NCBI GenBank assembly: GCA_011523945.1
Contig: WTFU01000048.1
Location: forward strand, 1 to 64,000
DNA from: Mariniblastus sp.
GTDB lineage: Bacteria > Planctomycetota > Planctomycetia > Pirellulales > Pirellulaceae
Direction: 5' to 3'
DNA: 64,000 nt
In this document: piece by piece, positions 28,275-37,486 of the stretch
Numbering within the stretch: the stretch's first letter is position 1
Layout: each line of letters starts with the position of its first letter
The notes under the pieces: generated by a model
The model's input: only the letters and a program-made list of their open reading frames with translations
What the model was told of the DNA's origin: nothing
The model's database searches: none
Translations under genes and position numbers: made by a program

Positions 28275-30149
28275 TTATTCTTCACTATCCGTGAACCAAT
28301 TTAACATCTTATCCCAATTGGAATCATTTTTACTTTTGATCTCAGCTTCAATCTCCCCCACCGTCTCCTCCTCAACCCGAGGAACAGACGTCACTCGTTC
28401 ATTGCCTGTCCGAAACAACTCAGGCAAAGCCTCGGCAACGTACTTTTCAGATTTTTCAGCTGGAATCTCGTCACCATCCGGCGAATATTCCCGACCTAGC
28501 TTAGGAACCGCATTCACAACCAAGCGCGTATTTAACATCTCGGATTTCTTCGCTGCGCGGAACATTTTCATCTGCGGACCATACCCATAGCCCATGTCGG
28601 CGAGCGTCTTAACCAAATCACCAATTCGGTTACTGCAAACCTTCTTCTCTTTTTCATCCGTCGTATAACGACTTACAGAGACTGTACCATTTCCATTAGC
28701 CCGCACTGTCAAACCAGTTTCCACATGGAGAAAGTTATCTGCGACCGTTTGGTTCGTACCAAAAACAATTATTTCAGGACGCTTTGAGCGAGAGAAATGC
28801 AACAGCGGCTCTGCTTCCGAAGGAACAACATGCAGGAAAAAATCGCTTGCCAACCAGTCTCCATCGACCAGCGAGTCGTTTGGCGACTGAGCTCGCAACG
28901 CCCGGAACGCCCCATATCTTGTCTCGGCACTCTGCAAATTCAATAGATCAGCAAGTGCAATCGAAGCACTCACATCATTGAGCGATGCCAACGCAGTCAG
29001 AGCATTCCAGCGAAACGCCGGTTCTTCTGCGGCGGCCTTTTTCAAAATATCAACACCATCGTCATGCTCCATGAATGCCAACGATTGAGCTGCATGAAAC
29101 TGAACCTCCAAATCGTGATGTCGCAAAGCCCGTTTTAACGCTGGAACTCCATCAGCACCCAATGCCTCCAATCGGATGGCGGCTAAACCTGACTTTGTCG
29201 GTTCGCCAATCTCTCGCTCTAACGTCTCCAACCGATTTACTCGATCTGAAGCCGACTCCGAATAGGCTATGTTTTTAATTACTCCCAAATAACGGCCAAT
29301 GTTCTGCCTGTAATTTTCAGGAACTAACAGCACGATATCTCGATTTGTCTTCGGTTCAGCGACGCCCTTTTTGCCTGTTACATCGTCGGTATCAAATCGA
29401 TCATTAATGGCTCGAGCGATCCGCATCGATGTACTGGCGGGCACGGTGTCTTCGCGAACTTTCAAGCCAAGAGGACGATCAACTTTCGCCCTTCCACCTC
29501 CGAGCACAACTCCACGAAGTCGATTGGAAGGGTCTTGCTCAGATTCGTACAGAGCATCTACGAGAATTCGGCCCTTGCCGTACCCCGTCGCCCGCCCTTG
29601 CTTTAATCCACCACCCAACCTCGCCATCGGCTGCATTCGGGTTTGCAAAATCATTCCATTTTCCAAACTTTTAGCTTCAGAACCACCGACTGTCACAACT
29701 TCCAGATCGTAATATTCACCTTTGCGAATCCCAGGCGGAAGCATGCCCTTAATAACCACAATTTCTGTATCCAAGCTCGCAATTAGCTTGCTAGGATTAT
29801 CGATACTTGAGTTCGAGCTTAACGATTTTAAGACCAGATCTCTCTGAACATTTGGCTTAGCACTACTACCAGTTCGATCCAAACCATACGCCAAACCGAC
29901 GCCCTCAACCTTTGCAAAATTTAAACCATAAATTCCGCAAAGATCCCCGATATATTTGGTTGTCGTCTCCTTGTCTTCATATAACTGACTAATCGAATTT
30001 GCTTCCGGACTCTGCCCTCGCTTAATTAAGTTTTGACAACCAACCAACGACATAACGACAGATGCTGCCAGACAACAAACTCCCCAACTCAGAAAACGTT
30101 CATTTCCTCTGGTCGCATCATTCGACTTAAATGCATTTCGAAATGTCAT
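28275..30149 (-). CDS. Lipoprotein with FlgI-like domain and HEAT-like repeats
   Basis: A 624-residue predicted lipoprotein; the lipobox SLVGC places Cys38 as the lipid site. Residues 60-260 resemble the flagellar P-ring protein FlgI: VEGVGLAYGLDRTGSSA, then MLPPGIRKGEYYDLEVVTVGG and SLENGMILQTRM. Residues about 300-420 carry helical repeats of HEAT type, for example GADGVPALKRALRHHDLEVQF. The C-terminus is charged. I chose ATG 30149 because AGGGAAGG lies six bases ahead; an earlier in-frame start lacks this. No flagellar gene is nearby and P-ring proteins are normally not lipidated, so a role in the rotating motor is doubtful. It lies just upstream of smc. Confidence 0.72.
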   Translation of the reverse strand: MTFRNAFKSNDATRGNERFLSWGVCCLAASVVMSLVGCQNLIKRGQSPEANSISQLYEDKETTTKYIGDLCGIYGLNFAKVEGVGLAYGLDRTGSSAKPNVQRDLVLKSLSSNSSIDNPSKLIASLDTEIVVIKGMLPPGIRKGEYYDLEVVTVGGSEAKSLENGMILQTRMQPMARLGGGLKQGRATGYGKGRILVDALYESEQDPSNRLRGVVLGGGRAKVDRPLGLKVREDTVPASTSMRIARAINDRFDTDDVTGKKGVAEPKTNRDIVLLVPENYRQNIGRYLGVIKNIAYSESASDRVNRLETLEREIGEPTKSGLAAIRLEALGADGVPALKRALRHHDLEVQFHAAQSLAFMEHDDGVDILKKAAAEEPAFRWNALTALASLNDVSASIALADLLNLQSAETRYGAFRALRAQSPNDSLVDGDWLASDFFLHVVPSEAEPLLHFSRSKRPEIIVFGTNQTVADNFLHVETGLTVRANGNGTVSVSRYTTDEKEKKVCSNRIGDLVKTLADMGYGYGPQMKMFRAAKKSEMLNTRLVVNAVPKLGREYSPDGDEIPAEKSEKYVAEALPELFRTGNERVTSVPRVEEETVGEIEAEIKSKNDSNWDKMLNWFTDSEE

Positions 30150-30496
30150 ATCGCGCCTTCCCTGGCTCGCTCTTGCTTTCACTCAATTTAGACGCAAATC
30201 GTGCGCTAAACTATTAATTTGTGTGTGGAAATTACGTTCATTCGCAAAACGGGTCAACGTCAAACATCCGTCACTGTAAAAGAGCGCTTCGAGACGGCGC
30301 TTTAGGCAAACAAGGGGTCCGCAGACGCTAGCATTCCCCCGCAACAGCAAGCCCAAGAACTAAATTGAAGTGAGCTAGAGTCTGAATCCGACCGGAGAAC
30401 GCCCGCCGCTTTTTTTGTCTTAAAATCTGCGATAGCATATAGCTTCGAGTCACTAACATTCTTTCTGCATTTCGAGCACCTAGAGATACTGAGCCC
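30150..30496. other. Intergenic region between divergent genes
   Basis: This 347-base gap lies between the FlgI-like lipoprotein and the esterase gene. It holds a small inverted repeat, AGCGC (30283-30287) with GCGCT (30297-30301), of unknown use. No clear promoter, RNA gene or small coding frame is seen. Confidence 0.4.
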
Positions 30497-32113
30497 ATGC
30501 AAGCACTGAAAACACTTAGTCTAATCCTGCTTACCTTTGCTTCCACACAATCAAGCCAGTTCATCGAAGCTCTTGATGCTCAAACGAATCAACGTCCAAT
30601 CGCCCGCGTGTTTATTCTTGCTGGCCAATCAAATATGCAAGGCCATGCTGTAGTCGATTTGGATCACCCCGAGTATTACAACGGTGGGAAAGGCATCCTG
30701 ACCACTGTAATGCGATCGCCGGAAAACCAATTACGAATGGCCCACCTTCTTAATCCGGACGACAGCTGGCGGGTGCGAGACGACGCATTTTGCTGGTATC
30801 GAACCGATAACGAACTTAAAACGGGTGGAATTTCAATCGGATTCGCGGCATACGGGGGTGAGCCCCATCATTTCGGTCCAGAAATGCAATTTGGACACGT
30901 GGTTGGCGATGCGTTCAACAGCCCAATCCTAATTATTAAAACCGCATGGGGAGGAAAAAGTCTTATGACTGACTTCCGCCCGCCAAGCTCCGGCAGGGAG
31001 GTCGGTCCGTTTTACATCCGAATGCTGGAACAGCTCGGGGAGGCGATGGAAAACGCGCCTGACAAAATTCTCGCACTTAAAAACCACGATCTTGTTATCT
31101 CCGGATTTGTTTGGCAGCAAGGCTGGAACGATATGTGCGACCAAGACGCAACCAAGGAATACACTGACAATTTAGTGAATTTCATTTCTGACATTCGTAA
31201 ACAAGTTGGTGTCCCAGACATGCCTTTTGTTTTTGGCGAACTAGGCAACGGAGGTCCAAAAGCGGATGGGAGCATGAAAAAATTTCGTGATGCTCAGGCT
31301 GCCGTTGCTGCCAAAGGAATTAAAAATGTTGCCTATGTGAAAACAAGTGAATTCGCCCGCTTACCCGAAAATTCGCCCAATCAAGGTCACGGGCACCACT
31401 GGTATGGCAACGCAGAAAGCTACTTTCTACTTGGCAACGCGTTGGGGGAAGCAATGCTCCAGCTGTTAAGCGACGATGTCGATGCAGCCCGAAAACAAAA
31501 GGCGCGTGTGCTGTTGCTGGGAGATTCCATTTCAATTGGTTACACACCTACCGTCCGGAGATTATTGGCAAATGACGCCGTTGTAATCCGGCCAATGCAA
31601 AGCGAAAAAAAGCCTGAGAACTGCGCCGGCACCGACAACGGGATTGCCAACATTGACCGTTGGTTAAAGATTGATGGTGGAAACTGGGACGTCATTCATT
31701 TTAATTTTGGACTGCACGATCTTAAGCATGTTGATGCTGAAACTGGGAAAAATTCAAACCTTGCTACCGATCCCCTGCAAACTAATCCGGAGGAATACCA
31801 ACAGCAATTAACAGAGATTGTGGGAAAGTTGAAAAAGACGAATGCCCAGTTGATTCTGTGCACAACAACGCCTGTCCCGGCTGGCGCCAGACCATTACGA
31901 GAAGAAACCTCACCTCCGATTTACAACGAAATTGCAATGAAAATTGCTCAGGAAAACGGCATCGAAGTTAATGATCTTTATTCATTTGCGTTAAGCCGCC
32001 TCAAGGAAATTCAACGTCCGGCCAATGTCCATTTCTCCGCAGAAGGGTCGCATGTGCTTGGCAAAAAGGTCGCGAAAGCAATCACTCAAGCGCTCGCCGA
32101 ACAAAACCGGTAA
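30497..32113 (+). CDS. Exported two-domain SGNH esterase (SASA plus GDSL)
   Basis: A 538-residue exported protein with a signal peptide in the first 25 residues. Domain one (about 35-320) is of the SASA/DUF303 type, sialate or carbohydrate O-acetylesterases, starting with VFILAGQSNMQGHA, where Ser is the nucleophile, and containing GFVWQQGWND. Domain two (about 335-538) is a second SGNH hydrolase: VLLLGDSISIGY (nucleophile Ser), HFNFGLHDLKH, and NVHFSAEGSHVLG with the catalytic His. Having both in one chain suggests removal of two acyl groups from one glycan. It stands alone, convergent with the kinase gene. Confidence 0.82.
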   Translation: MQALKTLSLILLTFASTQSSQFIEALDAQTNQRPIARVFILAGQSNMQGHAVVDLDHPEYYNGGKGILTTVMRSPENQLRMAHLLNPDDSWRVRDDAFCWYRTDNELKTGGISIGFAAYGGEPHHFGPEMQFGHVVGDAFNSPILIIKTAWGGKSLMTDFRPPSSGREVGPFYIRMLEQLGEAMENAPDKILALKNHDLVISGFVWQQGWNDMCDQDATKEYTDNLVNFISDIRKQVGVPDMPFVFGELGNGGPKADGSMKKFRDAQAAVAAKGIKNVAYVKTSEFARLPENSPNQGHGHHWYGNAESYFLLGNALGEAMLQLLSDDVDAARKQKARVLLLGDSISIGYTPTVRRLLANDAVVIRPMQSEKKPENCAGTDNGIANIDRWLKIDGGNWDVIHFNFGLHDLKHVDAETGKNSNLATDPLQTNPEEYQQQLTEIVGKLKKTNAQLILCTTTPVPAGARPLREETSPPIYNEIAMKIAQENGIEVNDLYSFALSRLKEIQRPANVHFSAEGSHVLGKKVAKAITQALAEQNR

Positions 32114-32126
32114 ACAACAATCCTGA

Positions 32127-33434
32127 CTATTTCACGCGGCGAGCTACCGCAAAGACCAACTGTTTCTCGACCACTGACTTTGCGGTCCAGTCGAACTCAA
32201 TCACCTCTTGCGTCTTCGTGATGTAACGGTTGGTAAACCCAAATACCGGCTCACCAAACTCCAGTTTCGCCATCGCCACTTTGGTCATCTCTTGGTCGTC
32301 CGGATGCACAAAATCTAAAAATGGCCGGGCCAGCAATTCGCGCTCGGTGTAGCCGAGAACCCGATTAAAGTTACCATTGATCCTGCGAAAATATCCGTCG
32401 AAACCGGCAATACAGAAAAGATCAAGCGACAATTCGAAAAACTGACTGATATCGTTTTTCAAACGGTCAAGCGCCGAGTCACTATAAATCGCCATTTCCT
32501 TTGCCAGAATCGCTGCGTCCCACGGGCGATCAGTTGGATTCGCCTGAAGGCACAGTTTCGCCAGCCGAATGAGTGCTTTGTCATAGACCGAACGATCCAG
32601 CCGAGCATACGCATCGGCCAGATTGGCGTCTTTCGCCAACTGCAAGACCTCCACCGCGCATTCTCCTAAATAGGGTGGATGACCGGTAAGGATTTCGCAC
32701 AGGATTGCTCCTAAACAAAACACGTCTGTTCGCTTGTTGACGCGTTCCCCATTAGCTTGCTCCGGTGCCATGTAAGGAAGCGTACCATGGACACGTCCGT
32801 TCTCAACTGTGGTTTGCTCCGAGTAATCAGTTACCCAAAACCCCGTCGCCGACGGATGAGACACCTCTTCTGAATCAACGGACCGAGCAAGCCCCCAGTC
32901 CATCAGGTGCACTTCACCAAATTCACCAACCATTATATTGGCCGGCTTAAGATCTAGATGTATGAAATGCTGGGAGTGAGTGTAGGCCATCACCTGGCAG
33001 ATATATGAAAAAACCCGCAGTAATCGTGCATCTGGATGCTCTCGATTCCTGCGTTCTCTAATCAGCGAGCCTAGCGTTTCTCCTTCAACGAGTTTCATGA
33101 CGTGAAAGGGGCGGCCACCCGCGGTTCTTCCAAACTCGTATATGCGGACGACTCCCGGATGCTGCAACCTACCCATGACCTTAGCCTCCTGAATAAAGGC
33201 TTTGACCGCTTTATCAGAAGTACCATGGGCACAACTTAGCAGCTTAACTGCGACATCCCGATTCAGATCAAGATCACGGGCTCGAAAAACCACACCCATG
33301 CCGCCCCGACCAATTTCGCCGCCAAGTTGATATCGACTGGTCGCTTCAATGTATTCATCCGGATCCGCATCGATAATTTCGAAATCGTCGGAGGTTTTCG
33401 TCTCCGATAAGTTTCCATGTCTTGTTGAATCCAT
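32127..33434 (-). CDS. Ser/Thr protein kinase with C-terminal PAS domain
   Basis: A 435-residue soluble kinase. The kinase domain covers about residues 36-300: glycine loop IGRGGMGVVF, catalytic Lys64 in VAVKLL, catalytic loop HLDLKPAN, metal motif DWGLA and APEQANGERVNKRTDVFCLG. The arginine of the usual HRD is leucine, so it is a non-RD kinase, and DFG is DWG, as in many planctomycete kinases. Residues 325-435 form a PAS domain (FDGYFRRINGNFNRVLGYTERELL), probably a sensor. No membrane segment is seen. Cytoplasmic sensing with phosphorylation of an unknown target is inferred. Confidence 0.9.
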   Translation of the reverse strand: MDSTRHGNLSETKTSDDFEIIDADPDEYIEATSRYQLGGEIGRGGMGVVFRARDLDLNRDVAVKLLSCAHGTSDKAVKAFIQEAKVMGRLQHPGVVRIYEFGRTAGGRPFHVMKLVEGETLGSLIRERRNREHPDARLLRVFSYICQVMAYTHSQHFIHLDLKPANIMVGEFGEVHLMDWGLARSVDSEEVSHPSATGFWVTDYSEQTTVENGRVHGTLPYMAPEQANGERVNKRTDVFCLGAILCEILTGHPPYLGECAVEVLQLAKDANLADAYARLDRSVYDKALIRLAKLCLQANPTDRPWDAAILAKEMAIYSDSALDRLKNDISQFFELSLDLFCIAGFDGYFRRINGNFNRVLGYTERELLARPFLDFVHPDDQEMTKVAMAKLEFGEPVFGFTNRYITKTQEVIEFDWTAKSVVEKQLVFAVARRVK

Positions 33435-33755
33435 ACGCAGCTCCGATTTTTTCCTGACAGGAATAATTAAAATCCCAAACGCTTGCCTATGAATAAAACC
33501 TGGCCGTGTGCTCTACCGACATTTTATGTGGCATAGTTTGCAGAGCAAAACAAAAACGGAAAAAACAAAATTAGCATCCCCAGCAGTCTAACTCGTTGCG
33601 CATGCTTCCCCAATCCCACACAACCAATCATAGAAATTGAGACATAGACAAATACCTATACCTCCGGTGGCAAAACTGCCGCAACAACCGGAGTCAAAGA
33701 CGTACCGAAGACATGCTTTACTCAGAAGCGGCAACCCAAATACTAAACGCCATCG
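33435..33755. other. Intergenic region with an inverted repeat
   Basis: This 321-base gap lies between the kinase start and the helicase end, both on the minus strand, and should hold the kinase promoter. CTCCGGT (33662-33668) pairs with ACCGGAG (33687-33693), with a small GGCA/TGCC pair inside. It lies about 60 bases after the helicase stop but has no U-tract, so it is only a weak terminator candidate. No promoter is obvious. Confidence 0.4.
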
Positions 33756-35747
33756 CTAAGTTCCACGTGGTTGCTGATAATTCGGGTGATCCGCTTTTCC
33801 CGTCAGTTCATATAGGAATCGACTCGGTTTGGTATCGCGGGGCTTTCCCCACTTCAATCGCGTCAGCGACATTGACAAGGTCAACCTTTCTTCCGCGCGC
33901 GTTACCCCGACGTAACAGAGCCGCCGTTCTTCGTCGATCGATGCATCATTTTCCAATGAACGATGATGAGGCAGAATCCCTTCCTCCAATCCCACAATAT
34001 AAACCTCTGGAAACTCCAAACCCTTAGCGCTATGCATTGTCATCAACGCGATGGCATTCTTTTTTAGCTGCTTTTCCTTTTCATCGTTCGCATCCTGTTC
34101 CCCAAGCAAGAGCTTGTCGAGAAAGTCATCCAGCCTAGGTTTTGCTGCCGTTTGTTCGTATTCGCTGAGTGCATTTACAATTTGTTCCACCACCGCCCAA
34201 CGCGACTCTCGCTCTTCGGGTTCGGAATAAATCCGATCAATTTCATTTCGATACCTAATATTTTGTATTAGATTTCTCGATAAATCGACTAGCGAATCAT
34301 CTCCGGTTTGGCAAAGCGTTTCCTCAATTTGGGAAGCCAGATCTTCCAGACCTCGCAACGTTTTGGCATTGAGAGCCGGTCTTTCTTCAGCTCCTGTTAC
34401 AAGATCCCAAAGCGAAACTTTATGGTCGATTGCGTGCTTAAGTAAAGTCTCGATCGACTTCTTACCAATTCCACGAGGCGGTGTGTTTATGATCCTCAAC
34501 ACAGAAACTTCATCCGGCGATCCACCGAGCAAACGCAAATAAGACAGCAGATCTTTGACCTCCTTCCGATCAAAGAACGACATCCCTCCAACCAGGATAT
34601 ACGGAAGCTTTGCCTTGCGCAGTTCGGTCTCAAAGATTCTTGGCTGCTCATTGGTTCGAAACAAAATAGCAAAATCACGAGGTTCACGCCCTTTTTGTTC
34701 AAGCCGTTTTCGGATGCTGTGAACAGTTTCCTGAGCCTCGACCGTTTCGTTTGGAAACTGAAGGATTGCGGGTTTCTCACCACCTGACCGAGCGGCTCGC
34801 AAAACTTTATCGTGCCTTGTCTTGTTGAACTTAATCAGCGTATTAGCAACCTCGATAATTGCCTCCGTGGAGCGGTAATTATCTTCCAGACGAACAACCT
34901 TTGCATCAGGCCAGTCACGATTAAAACTTAAAATATGCTCAACCTCGGCTCCCCTCCATCCGTAAATCGACTGATCATCATCGCCAACGACGCAAAGATT
35001 GCGATGTTCGGCCAACGCTTTGACGATCCGATACTGACTCGTGTTGGTGTCCTGATATTCGTCGACAAGAATATGATCAAACCGCGCCGCCTCGGCTGCG
35101 CGAACTGATTCATGTTCGTTGAACAGCTTTTCGGTCAACAACAACAGATCATCAAAATCAACGGCTCCCATCAACTTTAATTGCCGCTGATATCGCTTGT
35201 AACCAATCGCTGCGAGATGCTGCGCATCGGTTTCACTGGCAACCTCTGCCTGAGCTGGGCTCATCGACTTGCACTTCCAATGCCCAATCCAGTAGAGCAG
35301 TTGATTCGGCGCGAGCAGTTTATCCGAAACATTTATTTCCCGAAGTACATTTCTCGCCAGTCCTTCCTGATCGCCGCGGTTGTAGATCGCGAATTTAAGC
35401 GGATACCCAAGTGGCTCAATTTGCCGCCGTAGGATCCGGACACAAAGGGAATGAAACGTCGAAATAGTAGGGGTATGATCAACTTCATCCTTCCCCTTTT
35501 TTTTGACAGGATAAGACTTTCCCATGCTAACACCCAGCATCTTACCCAGTCGCTCTTTCATCTCGTTAGCCGCTTTATTCGTGAACGTCATTCCAAGAAT
35601 GCGTTCCCCCGGCACACCGGATTTAATCAGTTTTGCAATACGAAAGGTAATTACTCGCGTCTTTCCCGTTCCGGCACCTGCCAGGACCAAAAGTGGGCCA
35701 GATAGGGTATTTACGGCTTCATACTGATCGGGATTCAGTCCACTCAT
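33756..35747 (-). CDS. UvrD/PcrA/Rep-type ATP-dependent DNA helicase
   Basis: A 663-residue superfamily 1A helicase that unwinds DNA 3-prime to 5-prime in repair and replication restart. Visible are the Q motif LNPDQYEAV, Walker A AGAGTGKT, MTFTNKAANEMKERL, Walker B LVDEYQDTN, VVGDDDQSIYGWRGA, EDNYRSTEAI, and near the end TMHSAKGLEFPEVYI and EERRLCYVGVTRAEERL. The length fits Rep/PcrA, though it lacks the usual long C-terminal Tudor tail of PcrA. I cannot separate Rep, PcrA and UvrD by eye, so no symbol is given. Confidence 0.93.
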   Translation of the reverse strand: MSGLNPDQYEAVNTLSGPLLVLAGAGTGKTRVITFRIAKLIKSGVPGERILGMTFTNKAANEMKERLGKMLGVSMGKSYPVKKKGKDEVDHTPTISTFHSLCVRILRRQIEPLGYPLKFAIYNRGDQEGLARNVLREINVSDKLLAPNQLLYWIGHWKCKSMSPAQAEVASETDAQHLAAIGYKRYQRQLKLMGAVDFDDLLLLTEKLFNEHESVRAAEAARFDHILVDEYQDTNTSQYRIVKALAEHRNLCVVGDDDQSIYGWRGAEVEHILSFNRDWPDAKVVRLEDNYRSTEAIIEVANTLIKFNKTRHDKVLRAARSGGEKPAILQFPNETVEAQETVHSIRKRLEQKGREPRDFAILFRTNEQPRIFETELRKAKLPYILVGGMSFFDRKEVKDLLSYLRLLGGSPDEVSVLRIINTPPRGIGKKSIETLLKHAIDHKVSLWDLVTGAEERPALNAKTLRGLEDLASQIEETLCQTGDDSLVDLSRNLIQNIRYRNEIDRIYSEPEERESRWAVVEQIVNALSEYEQTAAKPRLDDFLDKLLLGEQDANDEKEKQLKKNAIALMTMHSAKGLEFPEVYIVGLEEGILPHHRSLENDASIDEERRLCYVGVTRAEERLTLSMSLTRLKWGKPRDTKPSRFLYELTGKADHPNYQQPRGT

Positions 35748-35924
35748 TAAAATTCAAATAGATTCAGGTTTTCTAATTACCAAGCCCACAATGACAGTGA
35801 AAAGCACATGGAATTAACTTCAATCCCCGCCTAACAAGCCGAAACCGAGCTTTTTGTCGCGCCCACGCTAATGTAACGCGCGATCTCTCTTTAGATGAGG
35901 GGGGCGGGAGATGCGGGGTCGCTA

Positions 35925-35954
35925 TTGACCATCAGTTCAAAACGCCCGTATACT
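35925..35954 (+). promoter_or_regulatory. Sigma-70 type promoter
   Basis: TTGACC (35925-35930) and TATACT (35949-35954) are separated by 18 bases and each match the housekeeping consensus at five of six positions. They lie 74 bases before the ATG of the TPR-like membrane protein at 36028. Confidence 0.55.
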
Positions 35955-36027
35955 GCGTTTTTGAAAAATTTCCCCCAAAGCATGCGGTCGAATTCCGACC
36001 CATCCACGAGACAGGCGACCAGCCCCA

Positions 36028-36894
36028 ATGGCCAAGAAAAATAAAAGAAAATTCGGAAAACCACCGGTTGAAGAAGTCGAAGAACTGACAGCAGCCGAGC
36101 AGTTCTACGAGAGAATCAAACCGCACATCACGACCATCGTTCTGGTTATGATCGCAGGAACCCTCGGTTTTATTGCCATCGTTTTCTTAATTAACAGTAG
36201 TCTCGCAAAATCAGAAGGGGAGTGGCGGGCACTCGCGCAGGCGTCTTCAATGTCGTACGTTTCAGGGGACTTCAACGCCCTCGATATTGTTTCGGACGAA
36301 TACGGCGACACCAAAGCAGGCCTATGGGCGCTGCAAATGTCGGCAGACAACCGACTGCAAAACGGCGTAACAGAAATGATGGTCGACAAGATTGCGGCTC
36401 AGCAACTTTTGGAAAAGGCTCGCGACGATTTTCAAAAAATAGTTAACGCGCCGCAGGCCAACAAGACTTCGATGCTGCACCTTCGTTCACTTTATTCTCT
36501 CGCTTATTGCCTTGAGACACTCGGAGATCTGTCCGCTGCAAACAAGAATTACGAAACGCTGATTGCTGAAGCAAACGAATCCGCATTCGCTGATTTAGCT
36601 CAGCAAGGACTCGAACGAACCGCAGATAAACGATACGCAACGCTTTATGAAAAGTTTAAGAATTACGAAAAAGTTGAAATAGGCGAAGCCCCGGGTGCAG
36701 AACTTCCCAATCGCCCTTCGCTCGAACTTCCTCCGGAATTAGAGGCACCCAATAATGATTTTGTGCCAAAAAATCTAGAGAAACCAGCAGAAGAGAAACC
36801 AGCAGAAGAGAAACCAGCAGAAGAGAAACCAGCAGAAGAGCTAAAGAAAGCCCAAGGCGAACAACCTGCCGCTGAAAAAGATAAAACACCCTAA
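36028..36894 (+). CDS. Membrane protein with TPR-like domain and EKPAE repeats
   Basis: A 288-residue protein. A basic N-terminus (MAKKNKRKFGKPP) and one membrane helix (about 34-54) are followed by helical repeats (about 60-200) with pairs such as AGLWALQMSADNRL and LHLRSLYSLAYCLETLGDLSAANKNYE, which read as TPR-like. The layout recalls the YfgM family of membrane-anchored TPR chaperones. The end carries four exact copies of KPAEE, then a charged tail. A sigma-70 type promoter lies upstream. A scaffold or chaperone role at the membrane is inferred, not shown. Confidence 0.72.
   Translation: MAKKNKRKFGKPPVEEVEELTAAEQFYERIKPHITTIVLVMIAGTLGFIAIVFLINSSLAKSEGEWRALAQASSMSYVSGDFNALDIVSDEYGDTKAGLWALQMSADNRLQNGVTEMMVDKIAAQQLLEKARDDFQKIVNAPQANKTSMLHLRSLYSLAYCLETLGDLSAANKNYETLIAEANESAFADLAQQGLERTADKRYATLYEKFKNYEKVEIGEAPGAELPNRPSLELPPELEAPNNDFVPKNLEKPAEEKPAEEKPAEEKPAEELKKAQGEQPAAEKDKTP
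36781..36840 (+). repeat. Four perfect 15-base tandem repeats
   Basis: AAACCAGCAGAAGAG is repeated four times without a mismatch inside the C-terminal tail of the TPR-like membrane protein, coding for KPAEE repeats. Identical codons in all copies suggest recent slippage or unequal crossing-over, so the copy number may vary between strains. Confidence 0.95.
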
Positions 36895-36981
36895 AATCGA
36901 CCAATCCATCGGTCGATCCGGCTTAAAAAAACCAAGGATTCGGTTCAACAGTGGAAACTGCTTGAATGGAGTCCTTTTTTT

Positions 36982-37440
36982 ATGAACTTTTTTCTCCGCC
37001 AATTGATCTTCCGAATTATTTTTTTTGAACCGGTTGCCCGCGTCTTTGACCGCTGTATCATCCACGACCCTCTCGGACTCTACGGCGAGCGTCTTGCTGC
37101 AAGACATCTATTGAAACAGGGGTATTATATTACTTCCCAACGGTTCTTAGTTCGTTATGGTGAGATTGACTTAGTTGCCGTCGATCGAAACACGATCGTC
37201 TTTGTTGAAGTCAAAACTCGCAGTCGGATCAACAACAGTATCCCCGCAGAATCTGTGGGAATAGCGAAACAGGCCCGAATCGTCCGAGCCGCCAAGCATT
37301 ATTTAAAGCAGTATCATCTCACGGAATGCCAAACCCGGTTTGACGTCATCGCAGTTCTTTGTTCGGCTCCGGGCGCAAGGGCGGTGACCACCCATTATAA
37401 ACATGCGTTCGAACCGCACGCCTCGTTTGAAATTTTTTAG
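36982..37440 (+). CDS. UPF0102 (YraN) family protein
   Basis: A 152-residue protein. After a hydrophobic, basic N-terminal stretch of about 30 residues comes the conserved core LGLYGERLAARHLLKQGYYI, RFLVRYGEIDLVAVDRNTIVFVEVKTRS, a restriction-endonuclease-like fold with the E-ID-VEVK motif. These proteins are broadly conserved, often near rnhB or rsmI, and of uncertain role, perhaps in DNA handling. The N-terminal extension is longer than usual for the family. It lies 87 bases after the TPR-like gene, in the same direction. Confidence 0.85.
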   Translation: MNFFLRQLIFRIIFFEPVARVFDRCIIHDPLGLYGERLAARHLLKQGYYITSQRFLVRYGEIDLVAVDRNTIVFVEVKTRSRINNSIPAESVGIAKQARIVRAAKHYLKQYHLTECQTRFDVIAVLCSAPGARAVTTHYKHAFEPHASFEIF

Positions 37441-37486
37441 CCAACAAAACATCTAAAAATACAAATTGCTCCTGCTCGAGAACCTC

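Noticed and set aside
33533-33546. TGGCATAGTTTGCA resembling a sigma-54 promoter
   Set aside because: GG and GC are eight bases apart instead of ten, and no gene follows on that strand.
33662-33693. Inverted repeat as terminator of the helicase gene
   Set aside because: It is 60 bases from the stop and has no U-tract on the minus strand. I kept it only as an unassigned repeat.
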